A stretch of DNA of 64,000 nucleotides, taken from positions 1 to 64,000 of the forward strand of contig NZ_JADILO010000012.1 of NCBI RefSeq assembly GCF_015278125.1. Direction: 5' to 3'. The translations under genes were made by a program, and so were the position numbers. Positions 36,814-48,449 of the stretch are shown in pieces (position 1 is the stretch's first letter; each line of letters starts with the position of its first letter). Source of the stretch: Vibrio fluminensis. GTDB taxonomy: Bacteria > Pseudomonadota > Gammaproteobacteria > Enterobacterales > Vibrionaceae. Under the pieces are notes generated by a model, which was not told the origin of the DNA, did not search any database, and worked only from the letters and a program-made list of their open reading frames with translations.

Positions 36814-37011
36814 TGGATTGATGGAAGAGTAATGAGGTGGAGGGTCAAATGCTCTGTCCACTTTTTTTAGCAAGATAAAAAGCACGGTCGTTCGTTTTTA
36901 TGATGGCAACGACGATGCAATTAAACCAATACTAATCTAAACAAGTGAGTCGTCTGTAAGAGTATACAAGTGCTTGTTTCGGTTGGTTTAAATACCTCAA
37001 GGATAGGTAAC

Positions 37012-37866
37012 ATGAGTGAGAAGATTTATTTTAATACCTCGAACAAGTTCAGTTTCAAACGTAGCTTGGTCAATATCTCAACCAGACTGCACCACCGTTT
37101 AGCGCCGAGGCATGCAGAGAACACCGCTCGTAAGCTTTTGTTGACGCCTGTGCGTACTCAGGCAAAAAATGCGTTACCACAAGGCATGGTTAAAGGCAAA
37201 GTTGAATCTAAAGAAGGGGTGTTAACCACTTATTCACTCGGCTCAGGTCCCGTTTGGGTTCTGACTCATGGCTGGTCGGGTACGGCGAGTCAGTATTTTC
37301 CTTTGATGGAGCATATTGCGAGCCGCGGCTTTACTGCTTTGGCTTATGATCATCCCGGCCATGGTGAAAGTGAAGGGGTTTATGGCCATATTCCTGCGTT
37401 TGTTGGTGGGTTGGAGGCCATCTTAGACAGCGTCGAGGATGTCGCAGGACTGGTCGGTCATAGTATGGGCACGGCGTCGGCTATTGAGTGTCATCATATT
37501 AAGCTGGTGGACAAACCGCTGCTACTTATCGCACCCGTGCTGGATTATGTTGATAATTTATTTAGTAGCGTCGCTCGCTCAGGTTATTCGATGCGTCTAT
37601 TTAGCGCGGTGGTGGAAGAAGTTCAGCAAGCCTATCGCTACCCAATCCAATCGATAGATCCCTATGGCAAGTTGAAACTTCGTCAATCGCAAACCATTAT
37701 TGTTCACGATGAAGCGGATAAATTCACCAAATTTTCTGTGTCGCAAAGAGCAGCGGATGAAATAGAAAATGTGACGTTGGTGGCAACACAAGGTCAGGGA
37801 CATGGGCGCGTAATGAAGTGTCAGCAGGTATTGGATAGCTTTGATAAGTTAATAATTAAATCATAA
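37012..37866 (+). CDS. Alpha/beta hydrolase (lysophospholipase-like)
   Basis: A 284-aa enzyme. Features: HGWSGTAS oxyanion region (about 84-91), DHPGHGESEG, nucleophile GHSMGTASA with Ser about 148, acid Asp in VHDEADKF, and His in GQGHGRVMK. AAGGA precedes ATG 37012, ruling out an upstream in-frame start at 36970. No signal peptide. Substrate unknown; a lipid or acyl ester is a guess. Sits just after the TetR gene. Confidence 0.85.
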   Translation: MSEKIYFNTSNKFSFKRSLVNISTRLHHRLAPRHAENTARKLLLTPVRTQAKNALPQGMVKGKVESKEGVLTTYSLGSGPVWVLTHGWSGTASQYFPLMEHIASRGFTALAYDHPGHGESEGVYGHIPAFVGGLEAILDSVEDVAGLVGHSMGTASAIECHHIKLVDKPLLLIAPVLDYVDNLFSSVARSGYSMRLFSAVVEEVQQAYRYPIQSIDPYGKLKLRQSQTIIVHDEADKFTKFSVSQRAADEIENVTLVATQGQGHGRVMKCQQVLDSFDKLIIKS

Positions 37867-37985
37867 GCTTAACATTTATAACCACAATGTTGATGCGGTT
37901 AACAAATTCGCAAAACAAAATATTTCCTTAGAGGGTTATGTGGGATCATTTGCTATGCCAATTGGCCCTCATAAGGAAAATAACA

Positions 37986-39374
37986 ATGAATAGAAATGAT
38001 AGTGTCCCTTTGCCCAACAATACACGGGAGTGGTTAATCAACCGTAATAGCTTAATCATCCTCGCAGATATTGCGCTGTTTTGTGTTCTTTACTTCACCT
38101 TGCCGTTTGAACCTCAGGTTGTACTGGGGCTCAGCATGCTGATTTTTGTCGCCATTCTCTGGTTAACAGAAGCATTGCATGTCACGGTAACCGCTATTTT
38201 AGTGCCGATAATGGCGGTGCTATTTGGTGTGTTCAATACTCAGACTGCCTTAAACAATTTTGCTAACTCAATCATCTTCCTCTTCTTAGGTGGTTTCGCT
38301 TTGGCCGCTGCTATGCACAGACAAGGCTTAGACAAAGTTATCGCCGATAAAGTATTGATTGTCGCGAAGGGTAAGATGAGTGTTGCCGTCTTTATGCTGT
38401 TCGGTGTCACTGCGCTGCTTTCAATGTGGATCAGTAATACCGCCACCACCGCTATGATGCTGCCTTTAGTACTTGGTGTGTTAAGTAAAGTAAACGAGGA
38501 GAGTGGTCATAAGACTTACGTTTTTGTATTACTTGGCATCGCGTACAGCGCGAGCTTAGGTGGTATTGCGACTATCGTGGGCAGTCCACCGAATGCAATT
38601 GCAGCGGCCGAAGTGGGTTTAACCTTTACTGATTGGATGGCGTTTGGTTTACCGACTGCGGCGATCTTACTGCCACTTTCAATCGTTATTCTTTACGCTG
38701 TGCTCAAGCCAGATTTACGTGGTGATTTTGAACTTAACCACGAACCAATACAGTGGGATAAAGGTAAAGTAGTGACACTGGCTATCTTTGCAACCACGGT
38801 ATTTTTCTGGATTTTCAGTAAGCCTATTAATGCGATGCTAGGCGGCTATGCCAAGTTCGATACTATTGTGGCGTTAGGTGCGATTGTTGCGGTTAACTTT
38901 GCGCGCGTGGTGCACTGGAAAGATATTGAGAAAACCGCTGACTGGGGTGTATTGCTGCTGTTTGGTGGTGGTATCTGTTTAAGTAATGTGCTTAAAGCGA
39001 CAGGCACCAGTGTGTTCTTAGCTAATGCATTGAGTGAGATGATCGCTCACCTTGGTATTTTCTTTATTATCGCTGTGATTGCTGTGTTTGTGGTATTCCT
39101 GACGGAGTTTGCCAGTAACACCGCCAGTGCCGCGTTACTGATCCCTGTTTTTGCCACGGTAGCCGAAGCGTTTGGTATGTCACCGGTGATCCTATCAGTA
39201 CTGATTGCAGTAGCAGCATCATGTGCCTTTATGTTGCCAGTCGCGACCCCGCCGAACGCGATTGTGTTTGGTTCTGGGCACGTCAAACAGAGTGAGATGA
39301 TGCGAGTAGGTTTGATTCTAAACGTTGCTTGTATTGTGGCTCTCACGTTTATCGCAATGACGTTCTGGGCATAA
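37986..39374 (+). CDS. SLC13/DASS sodium-coupled anion symporter
   Basis: A 462-aa inner-membrane carrier with about 11-12 helices. Family signatures [11 protein letters not shown] (first SNT motif) and [13 protein letters not shown] (second) are both present, as in VcINDY, the V. cholerae dicarboxylate carrier. It probably imports succinate, malate or sulfate with Na+. ATG 37986 follows AAGGA; the longer ORF start at 37938 has none. Not part of an obvious operon. Confidence 0.92.
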   Translation: MNRNDSVPLPNNTREWLINRNSLIILADIALFCVLYFTLPFEPQVVLGLSMLIFVAILWLTEALHVTVTAILVPIMAVLFGVFNTQTALNNFANSIIFLFLGGFALAAAMHRQGLDKVIADKVLIVAKGKMSVAVFMLFGVTALLSMWISNTATTAMMLPLVLGVLSKVNEESGHKTYVFVLLGIAYSASLGGIATIVGSPPNAIAAAEVGLTFTDWMAFGLPTAAILLPLSIVILYAVLKPDLRGDFELNHEPIQWDKGKVVTLAIFATTVFFWIFSKPINAMLGGYAKFDTIVALGAIVAVNFARVVHWKDIEKTADWGVLLLFGGGICLSNVLKATGTSVFLANALSEMIAHLGIFFIIAVIAVFVVFLTEFASNTASAALLIPVFATVAEAFGMSPVILSVLIAVAASCAFMLPVATPPNAIVFGSGHVKQSEMMRVGLILNVACIVALTFIAMTFWA

Positions 39375-39411
39375 GCACAATAATAATAAATAATTAGCTC
39401 AACACGATTCT

Positions 39412-39447
39412 AACGCCTTGCTCTGAGAGTAAGGCGTTTTGTTTTGT
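39412..39447 (+). terminator. Terminator of the SLC13 symporter gene
   Basis: Stem AACGCCTT/AAGGCGTT followed by TTGTTTTG. Confidence 0.8.
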
Positions 39448-39533
39448 TGGCTATAGCGAAATCAAAGAAGAGAGTGATTTGGTGTGTTAATTTAGCGCCC
39501 TGTTCACCTTTGGAACCATCATCAAAAGTCGCC

Positions 39534-39806
39534 ATGAGTAACGATATTCAAGCCAAAATCGCCAGTTTTACCTCGATAGAAGAGGCGTTGGATTACTTTG
39601 ACATTGGCTACGCGAGTAAATTTATCAATGAGAATCGTGTTGAGTTGGTAAAGCGCTTTAACGGCTATTTGATATTGGAAAAACCTCAAGACTGGTTCGC
39701 AGCGCGTCGTGCATTGAAAAATGCCTACTGTAAGGTTCAGCGTTCAAAACTGGATAAGCATACTCGTCAGGCGTGTCGAGGCTGTACGACTTGCCAAAGA
39801 AGGTAG
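39534..39806 (+). CDS. NifW-like small protein with C-terminal Cys motif
   Basis: A 90-aa protein whose N-terminal part (ALDYFDIGYASKFINENR then LVKRFNGYLILEKPQ) resembles NifW, the nitrogenase-protecting family. The C-terminus ends in CRGCTTCQRR, three Cys that could bind metal. No nif genes are in the window, so nitrogen fixation should not be inferred. Start ATG 39534 was chosen because upstream residues look unlike any fold; the ribosome site is weak. Confidence 0.6.
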   Translation: MSNDIQAKIASFTSIEEALDYFDIGYASKFINENRVELVKRFNGYLILEKPQDWFAARRALKNAYCKVQRSKLDKHTRQACRGCTTCQRR

Positions 39807-39902
39807 CGCGTGGTTTTCAATAGTTGTTTAGGGAGCGGTGGATAAAGCGGCAACTGCCTTTGGTTTGACCGTTGCCACTTTGCATAATGTCTGTGCGAGA
39901 GA

Positions 39903-40250
39903 TTACTTCTCTGCTGCAACCACAGAAATTTCTACCAGTAGCTCTTCACGTGCCATGCTTGCTTGAACACATGCACGAGCTGGGGCATGACCTGCTGGTA
40001 CCCACGCATCCCATACTGCGTTCATCTCGGCGAAATGCTGCATATCTTTGATATAAACAGTCGCGGAAAGCATATGCTCACGAGAACTACCCGCTTGCTC
40101 AAGCAGCGTATCTACTTTGTCTAGCATAGTTTGTGTTTGCTCAGTAATGCCTTTAGTTGCGTCAGCACATACTTGACCACATAAGTAGATGGTTCCGTTG
40201 TGTTTAACGATGCGGCTCATACGTTGGTTAGTTTCTTGGCGTTCAATCAT
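39903..40250 (-). CDS. RidA-family enamine/imine deaminase
   Basis: A 115-aa protein of the Rid superfamily. The catalytic Arg is in APARACVQ (about 92-99), with GQVCAD and VEISVVA typical. Family members hydrolyse reactive enamines formed by PLP enzymes. It seems to belong to a Rid subgroup that lacks the usual RidA length of about 128. Starts at ATG 40250; convergent with the NifW-like gene and upstream of speB. Confidence 0.88.
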   Translation of the reverse strand: MIERQETNQRMSRIVKHNGTIYLCGQVCADATKGITEQTQTMLDKVDTLLEQAGSSREHMLSATVYIKDMQHFAEMNAVWDAWVPAGHAPARACVQASMAREELLVEISVVAAEK

Positions 40251-40428
40251 GATTTCTCTACTTCTTGTCAATGATTTGATAGATATCGAGCAAGGGTAAT
40301 GAAATTGGTCAGGTTATTCGAGCAATGGAGTGTGAAGAGGTGATCCCAGTTTTGATTCTAAGATTCTGTTAGGTGTAGCGATTGACAGAAGTGCTTGGAA
40401 ATGCGCAATCAGTTTTTAACGTAGGTAT

Positions 40429-40465
40429 AAAAAAGCCTGCTATTGGTATGTACCCATAGCAGGCT
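40429..40465 (-). terminator. Terminator of speAB
   Basis: Minus-strand stem AGCCTGCTAT/ATAGCAGGCT followed by TTTTTTATAC, just past the speB stop. Confidence 0.88.
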
Positions 40466-40506
40466 GATCATTTTGCTGAGTGTTTTACTCTAACAATTGC
40501 TGATTA

Positions 40507-41433
40507 TTACTCAGCTGACTTGCGAGAAGCCCAAACGTAAAGCAACTCAAGCGCGATTGTAGCGCCAGCAAGTGCCGTCATGTCTGCGTGATCGTACGCT
40601 GGAGACACTTCCACAACGTCCATACCTACCACATTCATGCCTGCGAAACCGCGTAGGATCTTTAGCACTTTATCTGAGTTCAAGCCACCACATACCGGAG
40701 TACCTGTACCCGGTGCAAATGCAGGGTCAAGACAGTCGATATCGAAAGTTACGTAAACAGGCTTATCACCAACGATACCGCGCACTTGCTCAACGATTTC
40801 ATTAGCTGACATATCGTTTGCTTGCATTGCGTTGATAACGTTGAAGCCGTGATCTTGTTTTTCGTATTCAGTACGAATACCAATCTGCACGGAGTGTTTC
40901 GGTGAAATCAGACCTTCGTTCGGTGCATGGTAGAACATCGTACCGTGGTCGTATGCACTGCCGTTTGCATAAGTGTCAGTGTGCGCATCGAAATGAATCA
41001 ATGCCATTTCACCGTGGTGTTTAGCGTATGCACGTAGGATAGGTAGGGTGATAAAGTGATCACCACCTAGAGCCATCAGCGTTTTGCCATTTTTAAGGAT
41101 TTCACCAGCCGCTTTCTCTAGACGGTAAGTGAAGTCTTCTGCATCACCGCAGTCAAATACAAGATCGCCCGCATCAATCACTTTAGCGCGATCGAATACG
41201 TTGAAATCCCAAGGGAATTTTTTACCTTCCCATGCTAAGTTCACTGAAGCGCGACGGATAGCATCAGGGCCCATTCGAGCTCCTGGACGACCAGAAGTCG
41301 CCATATCCAGAGGCACACCCAGTACCACTACGTCAGCATCACTGCCGATAGGGTTACGTAGGTATGGTCGGCGCATAAAACTCATTGAGTTTGAGTAAAG
41401 TGAATAATCAGTTTTACTAAACAAATCATTCAT
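40507..41433 (-). CDS. speB: Agmatinase
   Basis: Hydrolyses agmatine to putrescine and urea; Mn2+ enzyme of the ureohydrolase family, 308 aa. Metal-ligand motifs: GGDHFIT, DAHTDTY, and [17 protein letters not shown]. Begins directly after the speA stop codon (TAAATG), a zero-base junction with GAGGA at the end of speA as its ribosome site, so translation is coupled. Together with SpeA it converts arginine to putrescine. Confidence 0.95.
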   Translation of the reverse strand: MNDLFSKTDYSLYSNSMSFMRRPYLRNPIGSDADVVVLGVPLDMATSGRPGARMGPDAIRRASVNLAWEGKKFPWDFNVFDRAKVIDAGDLVFDCGDAEDFTYRLEKAAGEILKNGKTLMALGGDHFITLPILRAYAKHHGEMALIHFDAHTDTYANGSAYDHGTMFYHAPNEGLISPKHSVQIGIRTEYEKQDHGFNVINAMQANDMSANEIVEQVRGIVGDKPVYVTFDIDCLDPAFAPGTGTPVCGGLNSDKVLKILRGFAGMNVVGMDVVEVSPAYDHADMTALAGATIALELLYVWASRKSAE

Positions 41434-43356
41434 TTAGAAATCCTCTAAGTAGGTGTAGCCACAGAGACCTTGTTCTAGTTCTTGTAGTACCTGTTGTTGT
41501 TCTTGTTGGTCAACACGCTGGTTGACGAGCTCGCGATAATGCTCTCGAATGTTGTCTACGTCAATGTGTACGTAACGCAACATGTCTTCTACTGAGTCGC
41601 CGACATCGATTCGCTCGATGATTGCTTCGCCTTCATCGCTTACTGTCACAACCGCACTGTGCGTATCACCAAACAGGTTATGCATATCACCAAGGATTTC
41701 TTGGTAAGCACCCACTAGGAAGAAACCCATTAGGTATGGTTTATCTGGATTCCAAGCTGGCACTGGTAATGTTGTCTCAATACCTTGGCCTTCAACGTAT
41801 TGCTCAACAGCACCATCTGAGTCACAAGTGATGTCTAACATCACCGCACGACGGTCTTCAAGTTCATCTAAGCCTGACAGTGGTAACACAGGGAATACTT
41901 GGTCGATACCCCACGCATCTGGCAGTGATTGGAACAGTGAGAAGTTAACAAAGAACTTGTCCGCTAAACGTTCGTTTAGTTCGTCCAAAATTGGACGGTG
42001 GAAACGGTTCTTGGTGCTCATAGCACGACTTAACTCAAAGTAGATGCGCAGTGACATCTGCTCAGCCCAAGCTCGTTGATGTAGGTTCAATACACCTGTC
42101 GCAAACTGAGAGTGTACTTCTGCCAAGTCTGCTTGAGTATCGTTATAGATCTCAATCAGTGCGCGAGCGTCGCTGCCATCTTGCAGGTTATGCCAGTTAC
42201 GCCACATGTTTTGCAGTAGCGTTGGTGCATCTTCTTCCAGCGTTTCAACTTGCTCTGGTTGGTACGCTTCTGTGCCAATTACGTTGGTGATCAGCACTGC
42301 GTGGTGTGCCGTCAGTGAGCGGCCTGACTCAGAAATGATCACTGGCATTGGCTGGCCGTATGCCTGACAAACGTCGCCAACAGTGCTAACGATATTGCGC
42401 GCATACTCAATTAGACCGTAGTTCATTGAGCTAGATGATTGGCTACGTGTACCATCGTAATCGACCGCAAGGCCGCCACCGATGTCGAAGAAGTCGATCT
42501 TCGCGCCCATTTCACGCAGTTCGCAGTAGAAACGTGCTGACTCATTAACACCGTTACGGATATCACGAATGTTAGCCATCTGCGAACCAAGGTGGAAATG
42601 CACAAGCTGCATAGCATCAAGCTGATCTTCTTTTTTCAGACGATCAATAACCGTCAGTACTTGAGAGGCTGACAAACCAAATTTTGATTTTTCGCCGCCA
42701 CTTGCCTGCCATTTACCTGCGCCTTGAGAGGCAAGGCGAATACGAATACCTAAGCGTGGTTTCACGCCCAGACTCTTCGCTTCTGTTAGCACAAGATCAA
42801 GCTCAGATAGCTTCTCAAGTACGATGAAAACTTTATGACCCAGTTTTTCACCGATCAGTGCCAGACGAATGTATTCACGGTCTTTATAGCCGTTACATAC
42901 GATCACTGAACTGGCTTTCTGCGCTAGACCTAACACAGCGAGTAGCTCAGGCTTACTGCCAGCTTCTAAGCCTAGTTGTTTCGTCTCTAGACTGGCTTGG
43001 CTAGCAAGGATCTCGTCGACTACTTCTTTTTGCTGGTTTACTTTAATTGGGTAAACCAACAGATAGTTGTTCGGGTATTGATACTCTTCAATCGCTTGGT
43101 TAAACGCATGACAAATACCATGTACGCGTTGATGCAGGATTTGCGGAAAGCGAACAAGTACAGGTAAGTTCAGCTGATGTTGTTCAAGCTGAGTAACAAT
43201 ATTGCTTAGTGGGATTTGGTGCGCTTTATCTTGAGTAGGAGATACGTACACTTCGCCTTGGTTATCGATACCGTAGAAACCTTGGCTCCAGTAATGCACG
43301 TTGTAATCCGCGCGCACGCGGTCTAATTTGGATGTTTTTTCCACATCTATTCTCAC
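41434..43356 (-). CDS. speA: Biosynthetic arginine decarboxylase
   Basis: Decarboxylates arginine to agmatine; fold III PLP enzyme, 640 aa. PLP Lys105 in [26 protein letters not shown] and [12 protein letters not shown] are conserved. The start is GTG, either 43356 or 43344; no ATG is in frame nearby, so the exact start is uncertain. First gene of the speAB pair. Confidence 0.95.
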   Translation of the reverse strand: MRIDVEKTSKLDRVRADYNVHYWSQGFYGIDNQGEVYVSPTQDKAHQIPLSNIVTQLEQHQLNLPVLVRFPQILHQRVHGICHAFNQAIEEYQYPNNYLLVYPIKVNQQKEVVDEILASQASLETKQLGLEAGSKPELLAVLGLAQKASSVIVCNGYKDREYIRLALIGEKLGHKVFIVLEKLSELDLVLTEAKSLGVKPRLGIRIRLASQGAGKWQASGGEKSKFGLSASQVLTVIDRLKKEDQLDAMQLVHFHLGSQMANIRDIRNGVNESARFYCELREMGAKIDFFDIGGGLAVDYDGTRSQSSSSMNYGLIEYARNIVSTVGDVCQAYGQPMPVIISESGRSLTAHHAVLITNVIGTEAYQPEQVETLEEDAPTLLQNMWRNWHNLQDGSDARALIEIYNDTQADLAEVHSQFATGVLNLHQRAWAEQMSLRIYFELSRAMSTKNRFHRPILDELNERLADKFFVNFSLFQSLPDAWGIDQVFPVLPLSGLDELEDRRAVMLDITCDSDGAVEQYVEGQGIETTLPVPAWNPDKPYLMGFFLVGAYQEILGDMHNLFGDTHSAVVTVSDEGEAIIERIDVGDSVEDMLRYVHIDVDNIREHYRELVNQRVDQQEQQQVLQELEQGLCGYTYLEDF

Positions 43357-43646
43357 GAAAATAGAGAGAAGAAAATGAATCAGTTTTGGCTGATATCACA
43401 CCTGACACGGCATTGCAGCTTTCTCGTGTCCGCGCGCATTAACGGACAAAAAGCAACCAGAGTAAAACAAATAAGATTTATCGTAATGATTAATATGCGT
43501 TGTTAATGATATAATTAAAAATAGATGAAAAGTTGTGCAATTAAATCAACAATTTCAATGATTGGTAGTGGTTTTTACCATGAGATAAGAAAGTCGCAAT
43601 CGTTTCACTTGCGCGAAAATATTTTTGCGATTAAGAGTGGGAAAGG
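43357..43646. other. Intergenic region upstream of speA
   Basis: About 290 bp between speA and the maoP terminator, AT-rich at 43480-43640. No ORF with a ribosome site was seen; it should hold the speA promoter, not resolved here. Confidence 0.4.
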
Positions 43647-43679
43647 TAAAAAAACGCCCCTAAAGGTTAGAGGCGTTTT
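43647..43679 (-). terminator. Terminator of maoP
   Basis: Minus-strand 13-bp stem AAAACGCCTCTAA/TTAGGGGCGTTTT with a 3-base loop followed by TTTTTTT. Confidence 0.9.
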
Positions 43680-43685
43680 AGGCTA

Positions 43686-44042
43686 TTAATCTTCTTCGAC
43701 TAGGCTAGTATCGTCAGCGTAATCGTCACTTGCTTCTGGCTTGTTGCGACCATTCAAGGTATGGAAACGCTTACGACCGCGAGAAAGCTGAATGTATTTT
43801 AGCCAAACACGCTCAAGTTTAGATTTTGCTTTACCAGGGTTTTCGATAACTTTAACGAAGTGTTTCTCTTCAGCATTTTGCGGAGAAAGTTCGCCAGTTT
43901 CTAAACCAAGCATAGTATCGCCGTAGACAGTTAGGACTTCTTCTTCTGCAAGAGTAAAGTCACCAGATTTGGCAAAACCACGTGGGAATTTAGTGTTGTC
44001 GTAAAAACGCTTTTTGCCATGACGAAATTCAGTGTCAGACAT
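43686..44042 (-). CDS. maoP: MaoP (YifE, DUF413) protein
   Basis: A 118-aa protein resembling E. coli YifE/MaoP, a DNA-associated factor of the Ori macrodomain. Shared wording: FYDNTKFPRGFAKSGDFT, LERVWLKYIQLSR, KRFHTLNG and an acidic tail. The divergence from hdfR, as in enterobacteria, supports the call. GAGG lies before ATG 44042. Confidence 0.85.
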   Translation of the reverse strand: MSDTEFRHGKKRFYDNTKFPRGFAKSGDFTLAEEEVLTVYGDTMLGLETGELSPQNAEEKHFVKVIENPGKAKSKLERVWLKYIQLSRGRKRFHTLNGRNKPEASDDYADDTSLVEED

Positions 44043-44291
44043 TTCGATTAACCTCAAATGGTATGTATTGGACGAAAGACCAGTGCTATTGAGCTGCTAA
44101 ATGTCATTTCGCCCTAATCAGCATTGGTATATGGCGAAAATTAGGCGTAAAGTTGGAAAAAGAAAAACAAATAATTTTTCTCATTATCATTAAATTTTAT
44201 TGTTAAATCCGTGTAACACTTTGCGCATTCTTGCTTTATTTATTGAGGATTTACCTGTTAATCTTGCTGCGCTTTTTTCTGAGGTATAACA

Positions 44292-45173
44292 ATGGACGTA
44301 AAAGTCTTTAGAACGTTTTTAGAGTTGGCAAAAGTACGTCATTTTGGACGTGCTGCTGAAAATCTTTACATAACCCAAGCTGCGGTAAGCGCACGTATCA
44401 AGCAACTCGAAAGTTACTTTGATACTCAATTGTTTATTCGCGATCGAAATAACATCAAACTCACCTCGGCAGGCGAGCGACTAGTGAGCTATGCGGAGGT
44501 GATGGTCACCACGCTGCAACAGGCCAAACTAGAGCTATCGTTAGAAAGCGGTAAGAAATTGCAACTGACCATGGGTGGTACACCTAATGTGTGGGATGCC
44601 TATTTGCAAAACTGTTTGAGCGCGACAACAGAAGCGTTTGATGGTTATGGTTTTATTGCTGAAGTGATGGGACGCGAAGCATTAATCCGTAGTTTACAAG
44701 AGCGCACACTCGATATGGCGTTCGCTTTTGACCAAATTAAAGCTGATGAACTGAACTGCAAGAAAGTGGCAGAAGTGGTTTTGATGTTAGTTTCAACTGA
44801 ACGATGCTCTGGCGAAGATGTTTTCGCAGATAAATATGTTTATGTGGACTGGGGCACTAAATTTGTGTCTGAGCATGCCGACCGACATGCCAAGATCCCA
44901 GCGCCTTATTTAAGAACATCAACTGCTCGTATTGCGTTAGATTTCATTCTAGAGAAAGGCGGCAGCGCTTATTTACCAGCCTCTTTAGTTGAGCCTTTTA
45001 TTGCGTCGGGGCAGCTACACAAAGTGGAAGGTGTAGAAGATTGGTGTCGTCCAATCTACTTAAGCTATCGCAAAGCGAGTAGCGCAGTTGAAGCCATTAA
45101 ACAGGTTGAAGAGCTAGTTAAGGGTATCGACCCTGTCACGGCATACAGTATTAAGCAAGCGGCTGACTGCTAA
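44292..45173 (+). CDS. hdfR: HdfR-like LysR-type regulator
   Basis: A 293-aa LysR regulator. HTH at about 18-40 (FGRAAENLYITQAAVSARIKQ). The opening MDVKVFRTFLELAKVRHFGRA aligns with E. coli HdfR, which represses flhDC, and the divergent maoP partner is conserved. Vibrio lacks flhDC, so targets must differ. Own terminator follows. Confidence 0.85.
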   Translation: MDVKVFRTFLELAKVRHFGRAAENLYITQAAVSARIKQLESYFDTQLFIRDRNNIKLTSAGERLVSYAEVMVTTLQQAKLELSLESGKKLQLTMGGTPNVWDAYLQNCLSATTEAFDGYGFIAEVMGREALIRSLQERTLDMAFAFDQIKADELNCKKVAEVVLMLVSTERCSGEDVFADKYVYVDWGTKFVSEHADRHAKIPAPYLRTSTARIALDFILEKGGSAYLPASLVEPFIASGQLHKVEGVEDWCRPIYLSYRKASSAVEAIKQVEELVKGIDPVTAYSIKQAADC

Positions 45174-45181
45174 ATTGAAAA

Positions 45182-45209
45182 AAACCATCTCATTTGAGGT
45201 GGTTTTTTT
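45182..45209 (+). terminator. Terminator of hdfR
   Basis: Stem AAACCATCTC/GAGGTGGTTT with ATTT loop and T-run. Confidence 0.9.
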
Positions 45210-45312
45210 ATGCTTCGAGATTAACAAATAAAAAAAGCGGAATACAAGGGTATCGTATTCCGCCAAGACTAAGGACTTAGGATTTGAAATTGAAAGCGGT
45301 CTTTAGTCGAAA

Positions 45313-45891
45313 TTAGATAATCTCTGCAAGCTGCTTTAATGCGTGCTCTCGGCTCGCTTGAGCTGACTCTTCGCCCATGTTTAATGCTTCTGCGTAAACA
45401 TATTGCACATCAGTAATACCAATAAAGCCCAGCATAGTACTGACGTAGCTTTCGATTGAGTTACGTGGGCTGTCTTTATGCAGGCCACCGCGCGTAGTAA
45501 CTACAACCACTTTTTTGTTGTCGATAAGACCAACAGGCCCTTGCTCTGTATAACTAAATGTCACACCCGCTCGAGCGATAAGATCGAACCAGTTTTTGAG
45601 TTGGGTTGGAACCATAAAGTTGTACATAGGTGCAGCAATTACTAGCTTGTCTGCGGCTTTAAGCTCATTAACTAGCTGATTTGAAAGGTCTAAAATTGCT
45701 TTAAGTTCTGGTGCTAGATCATCGCCATTGCCGCGCAGTGCCGTTGCAACGTTCGCGTCAAGCATCGGTACTGGGTTGGCTGCTAAATCACGTTCGATTA
45801 GGTTCGTTTTCCCTTCCAATGCGGCATCAATAAGCTGGTTAGATTGAGAGTATTCACCAAGAATGCTGGATTTTAAAATAAGTGTTGTCAT
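45313..45891 (-). CDS. azoR: FMN-dependent NADH azoreductase
   Basis: A 192-aa flavodoxin-like oxidoreductase that reduces azo and quinone compounds. FMN-binding [13 protein letters not shown] (about 8-20), [15 protein letters not shown] (about 92-106) and TRGGLH are typical of AzoR. ATG 45891 is preceded by GGAG. Monocistronic. Confidence 0.9.
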   Translation of the reverse strand: MTTLILKSSILGEYSQSNQLIDAALEGKTNLIERDLAANPVPMLDANVATALRGNGDDLAPELKAILDLSNQLVNELKAADKLVIAAPMYNFMVPTQLKNWFDLIARAGVTFSYTEQGPVGLIDNKKVVVVTTRGGLHKDSPRNSIESYVSTMLGFIGITDVQYVYAEALNMGEESAQASREHALKQLAEII

Positions 45892-46068
45892 CGGAGGCTC
45901 CAAATTTTTTGAACGTGTCGTTATCTGTTGAAACGAATATTAAGTGACGAGAAGGCCATTCATAATCCGTACAATTAGATTGAGGTGTTCAAAAATTTCG
46001 AATAAGTTACAGAATAAGGGCAAGGCCAGTAAATATTACTGATTGGATGCGGGGGCTTGAAGCTGAAA

Positions 46069-46097
46069 GAAAAAAGGCCCGCGTACCACGGCAGGCC
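46069..46097 (-). terminator. Terminator of pflB
   Basis: Minus-strand stem GGCCTGC/GCGGGCC with an eight-base loop and TTTTTTC. Confidence 0.75.
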
Positions 46098-46151
46098 AAA
46101 ACAGGTAGTGCTTTATTGATAAAGCTTGTTATTTTCCGTTACTGTTTAACG

Positions 46152-48449
46152 CTACATTTTCTCAGTGAATGTGCGTGTAATAACGTCTTGTTGTTGTTCT
46201 TTGGTCAATGAGTTAAAACGAACCGCATAACCTGAAACACGAATAGTCAGTTGAGGATATTTCTCTGGGTGCTCAACGGCATCGAGTAACATCTCTCGGT
46301 TCAGTACATTGACATTAAGGTGTTGTCCGCCTTCGATCATCTCATCTTTGTTTCCAGCTTCGTGGTGGAAGTAACCATCCATTAATGCCGCTAGGTTTTG
46401 TTTTTGCATCTCAGCATCTTTGCCCAGTGCATTTGGCACGATAGAGAAGGTGTAAGAAATCCCATCTTTAGCGAACGCGAATGGCAGTTTTGATACCGAT
46501 GTCAGTGATGCTACTGCACCGTTTTGATCGCGACCGTGCATAGGGTTAGCACCAGGACCAAACGGCATACCTGCACGACGACCATCTGGAGTGTTACCGG
46601 TTTTCTTACCATAAACCACATTTGAGGTGATGGTCAGAATAGATTGAGTCGGAATCGCTTCGCGGTACATAGACATCTTCTGAATCTTTTTCATGAAGCG
46701 CTCAACCAAATCGCAAGCAATGTCATCGACGCGATTGTCATTGTTACCAAATTTTGGATAGTCACCTTCAATCTCAAAATCGATAGCGATACCCTCTTCA
46801 TCACGAATTGGTGTTACTTTGGCAAATTTGATTGCAGCAAGAGAGTCTGCGACAACGGATAACCCGGCAATACCACATGCCATGGTGCGACGTACATCGC
46901 GGTCCATCAGCGCCATTAGTGAAGCTTCGTAGCTATAACGGTCGTGTGAGTAGTGAATGATGTTAAGTGCAGTCACATACTGGGTTGCCAACCAATCTAG
47001 CATCGCATCGAAACGTGGCATAAGCGCGTCAAAATCGAGTACAGCATCTGAGATAGGTGCTTGTTTTGGTCCTACTTGCGCTTTAGATTTTTCGTCGATA
47101 CCGCCATTGATGGTGTACAGCAGCGCTTTCGCCAAGTTTGCACGCGCACCAAAGAATTGCATGTCTTTACCGACAATTTGTGGGCTAACACAACAGGCGA
47201 TCGCGTAATCATCGTTGTTGAAGTCCGGACGCATCAGATCATCGTTTTCATACTGAAGTGATGAGGTATCGATGGACACCTTTGCCGCGTATTTTTTGAA
47301 GCCGTCAGGTAACTGTTCCGACCAAAGTACCGTCATGTTTGGCTCAGGAGCCGGTCCCATGTTGTATAAGGTATGAAGGTAACGGAAGGTGGTTTTGGTA
47401 ACGAGAGTACGACCATCCACACCCATACCCGCCATGGCTTCAGTTGCCCAAATTGGGTCGCCAGAGAAGAGTGAGTCGTAATCAGGTGTACGTAAGAAGC
47501 GCACCATACGCAATTTCATAATAAAGTGGTCGATCAGCTCTTGAGCTTGTGACTCGTTAAGGATGCCATTGGCAATATCACGCTCAATGTACACGTCGAG
47601 GAACGTCGAAGTGCGTCCTAGAGACATCGCTGCGCCGTTTTGTGATTTTACCGCAGCTAAGTAACCAAAGTAGGTAAACTGAATCGCTTCTTGTGCAGTG
47701 CGCGCCGGCGCTGACATATCGATACCGTATTTAAGACCCATGGTACGAATATCTTTTAGCGCTTGAATTTGATCGGCGAGTTCTTCACGCAGACGGAGTG
47801 TTTTTTCGAGATCTTGTCCTTGTTCAAGGAAGCTTTGAGTCGATTTTACTTGCTCTTGCTTGTCTGCAATTAAGAAGTTAATACCGTATAGAGCCAAACG
47901 GCGGTAGTCACCAATGATTCGACCACGACCATAAGCATCCGGTAGACCCGTGATAATACCGGATTTACGACATGCGAGGATATCTTTGGTATAAAGATCA
48001 AAACAGACTTTGTTGTGTGTTTTACGGTACTCAGTAAAGATTTTTTCTACGCTTGGATCTAATTCACGACCGTACACCTCACAAGAGGTTTTCACCATAC
48101 GGATACCGCCATTAGCGATAATTGAGCGTTTAAGTGGCTTGTCTGTTTGTAAGCCAACGATGGTTTCTAACTCTTGGTTAATATAACCAGCGTCGTGAGA
48201 AATAATGGTAGAAGGTAGGTCAGTATCGAAATCTACTGGAGCGTGAGTACGGCTCTCTTCTTTAATACCCTCAAGCACACTGTTCCACAGTGTGGTGGTT
48301 GCTGGAGTCGCTTCAGCTAAGAATGACTCATCGCCTTCATACGGGGTGTAGTTCGTTTGGATAAAATCACGAGTGTTTACTTCGGTTTGCCATTGACCAG
48401 AAGTAAAGCCTTCCCATGCTTGTAGCATTTCAGTAGTCGGAATAGTCAT
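46152..48449 (-). CDS. pflB: Formate C-acetyltransferase (pyruvate formate-lyase)
   Basis: Converts pyruvate and CoA to acetyl-CoA and formate anaerobically. 765 aa. Active-site Cys pair in IACCVSP (about 416-417) and glycyl-radical Gly in RVSGYAVRF (about 738). No activase gene pflA or formate channel focA is adjacent, which is unusual; the activase must be elsewhere. 554 bp of non-coding DNA lie upstream. Confidence 0.95.
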   Translation of the reverse strand: MTIPTTEMLQAWEGFTSGQWQTEVNTRDFIQTNYTPYEGDESFLAEATPATTTLWNSVLEGIKEESRTHAPVDFDTDLPSTIISHDAGYINQELETIVGLQTDKPLKRSIIANGGIRMVKTSCEVYGRELDPSVEKIFTEYRKTHNKVCFDLYTKDILACRKSGIITGLPDAYGRGRIIGDYRRLALYGINFLIADKQEQVKSTQSFLEQGQDLEKTLRLREELADQIQALKDIRTMGLKYGIDMSAPARTAQEAIQFTYFGYLAAVKSQNGAAMSLGRTSTFLDVYIERDIANGILNESQAQELIDHFIMKLRMVRFLRTPDYDSLFSGDPIWATEAMAGMGVDGRTLVTKTTFRYLHTLYNMGPAPEPNMTVLWSEQLPDGFKKYAAKVSIDTSSLQYENDDLMRPDFNNDDYAIACCVSPQIVGKDMQFFGARANLAKALLYTINGGIDEKSKAQVGPKQAPISDAVLDFDALMPRFDAMLDWLATQYVTALNIIHYSHDRYSYEASLMALMDRDVRRTMACGIAGLSVVADSLAAIKFAKVTPIRDEEGIAIDFEIEGDYPKFGNNDNRVDDIACDLVERFMKKIQKMSMYREAIPTQSILTITSNVVYGKKTGNTPDGRRAGMPFGPGANPMHGRDQNGAVASLTSVSKLPFAFAKDGISYTFSIVPNALGKDAEMQKQNLAALMDGYFHHEAGNKDEMIEGGQHLNVNVLNREMLLDAVEHPEKYPQLTIRVSGYAVRFNSLTKEQQQDVITRTFTEKM

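Noticed and set aside
39534..39806. Nitrogen fixation capacity
   Set aside because: A NifW-like protein alone is not evidence; no nitrogenase genes are in the window.
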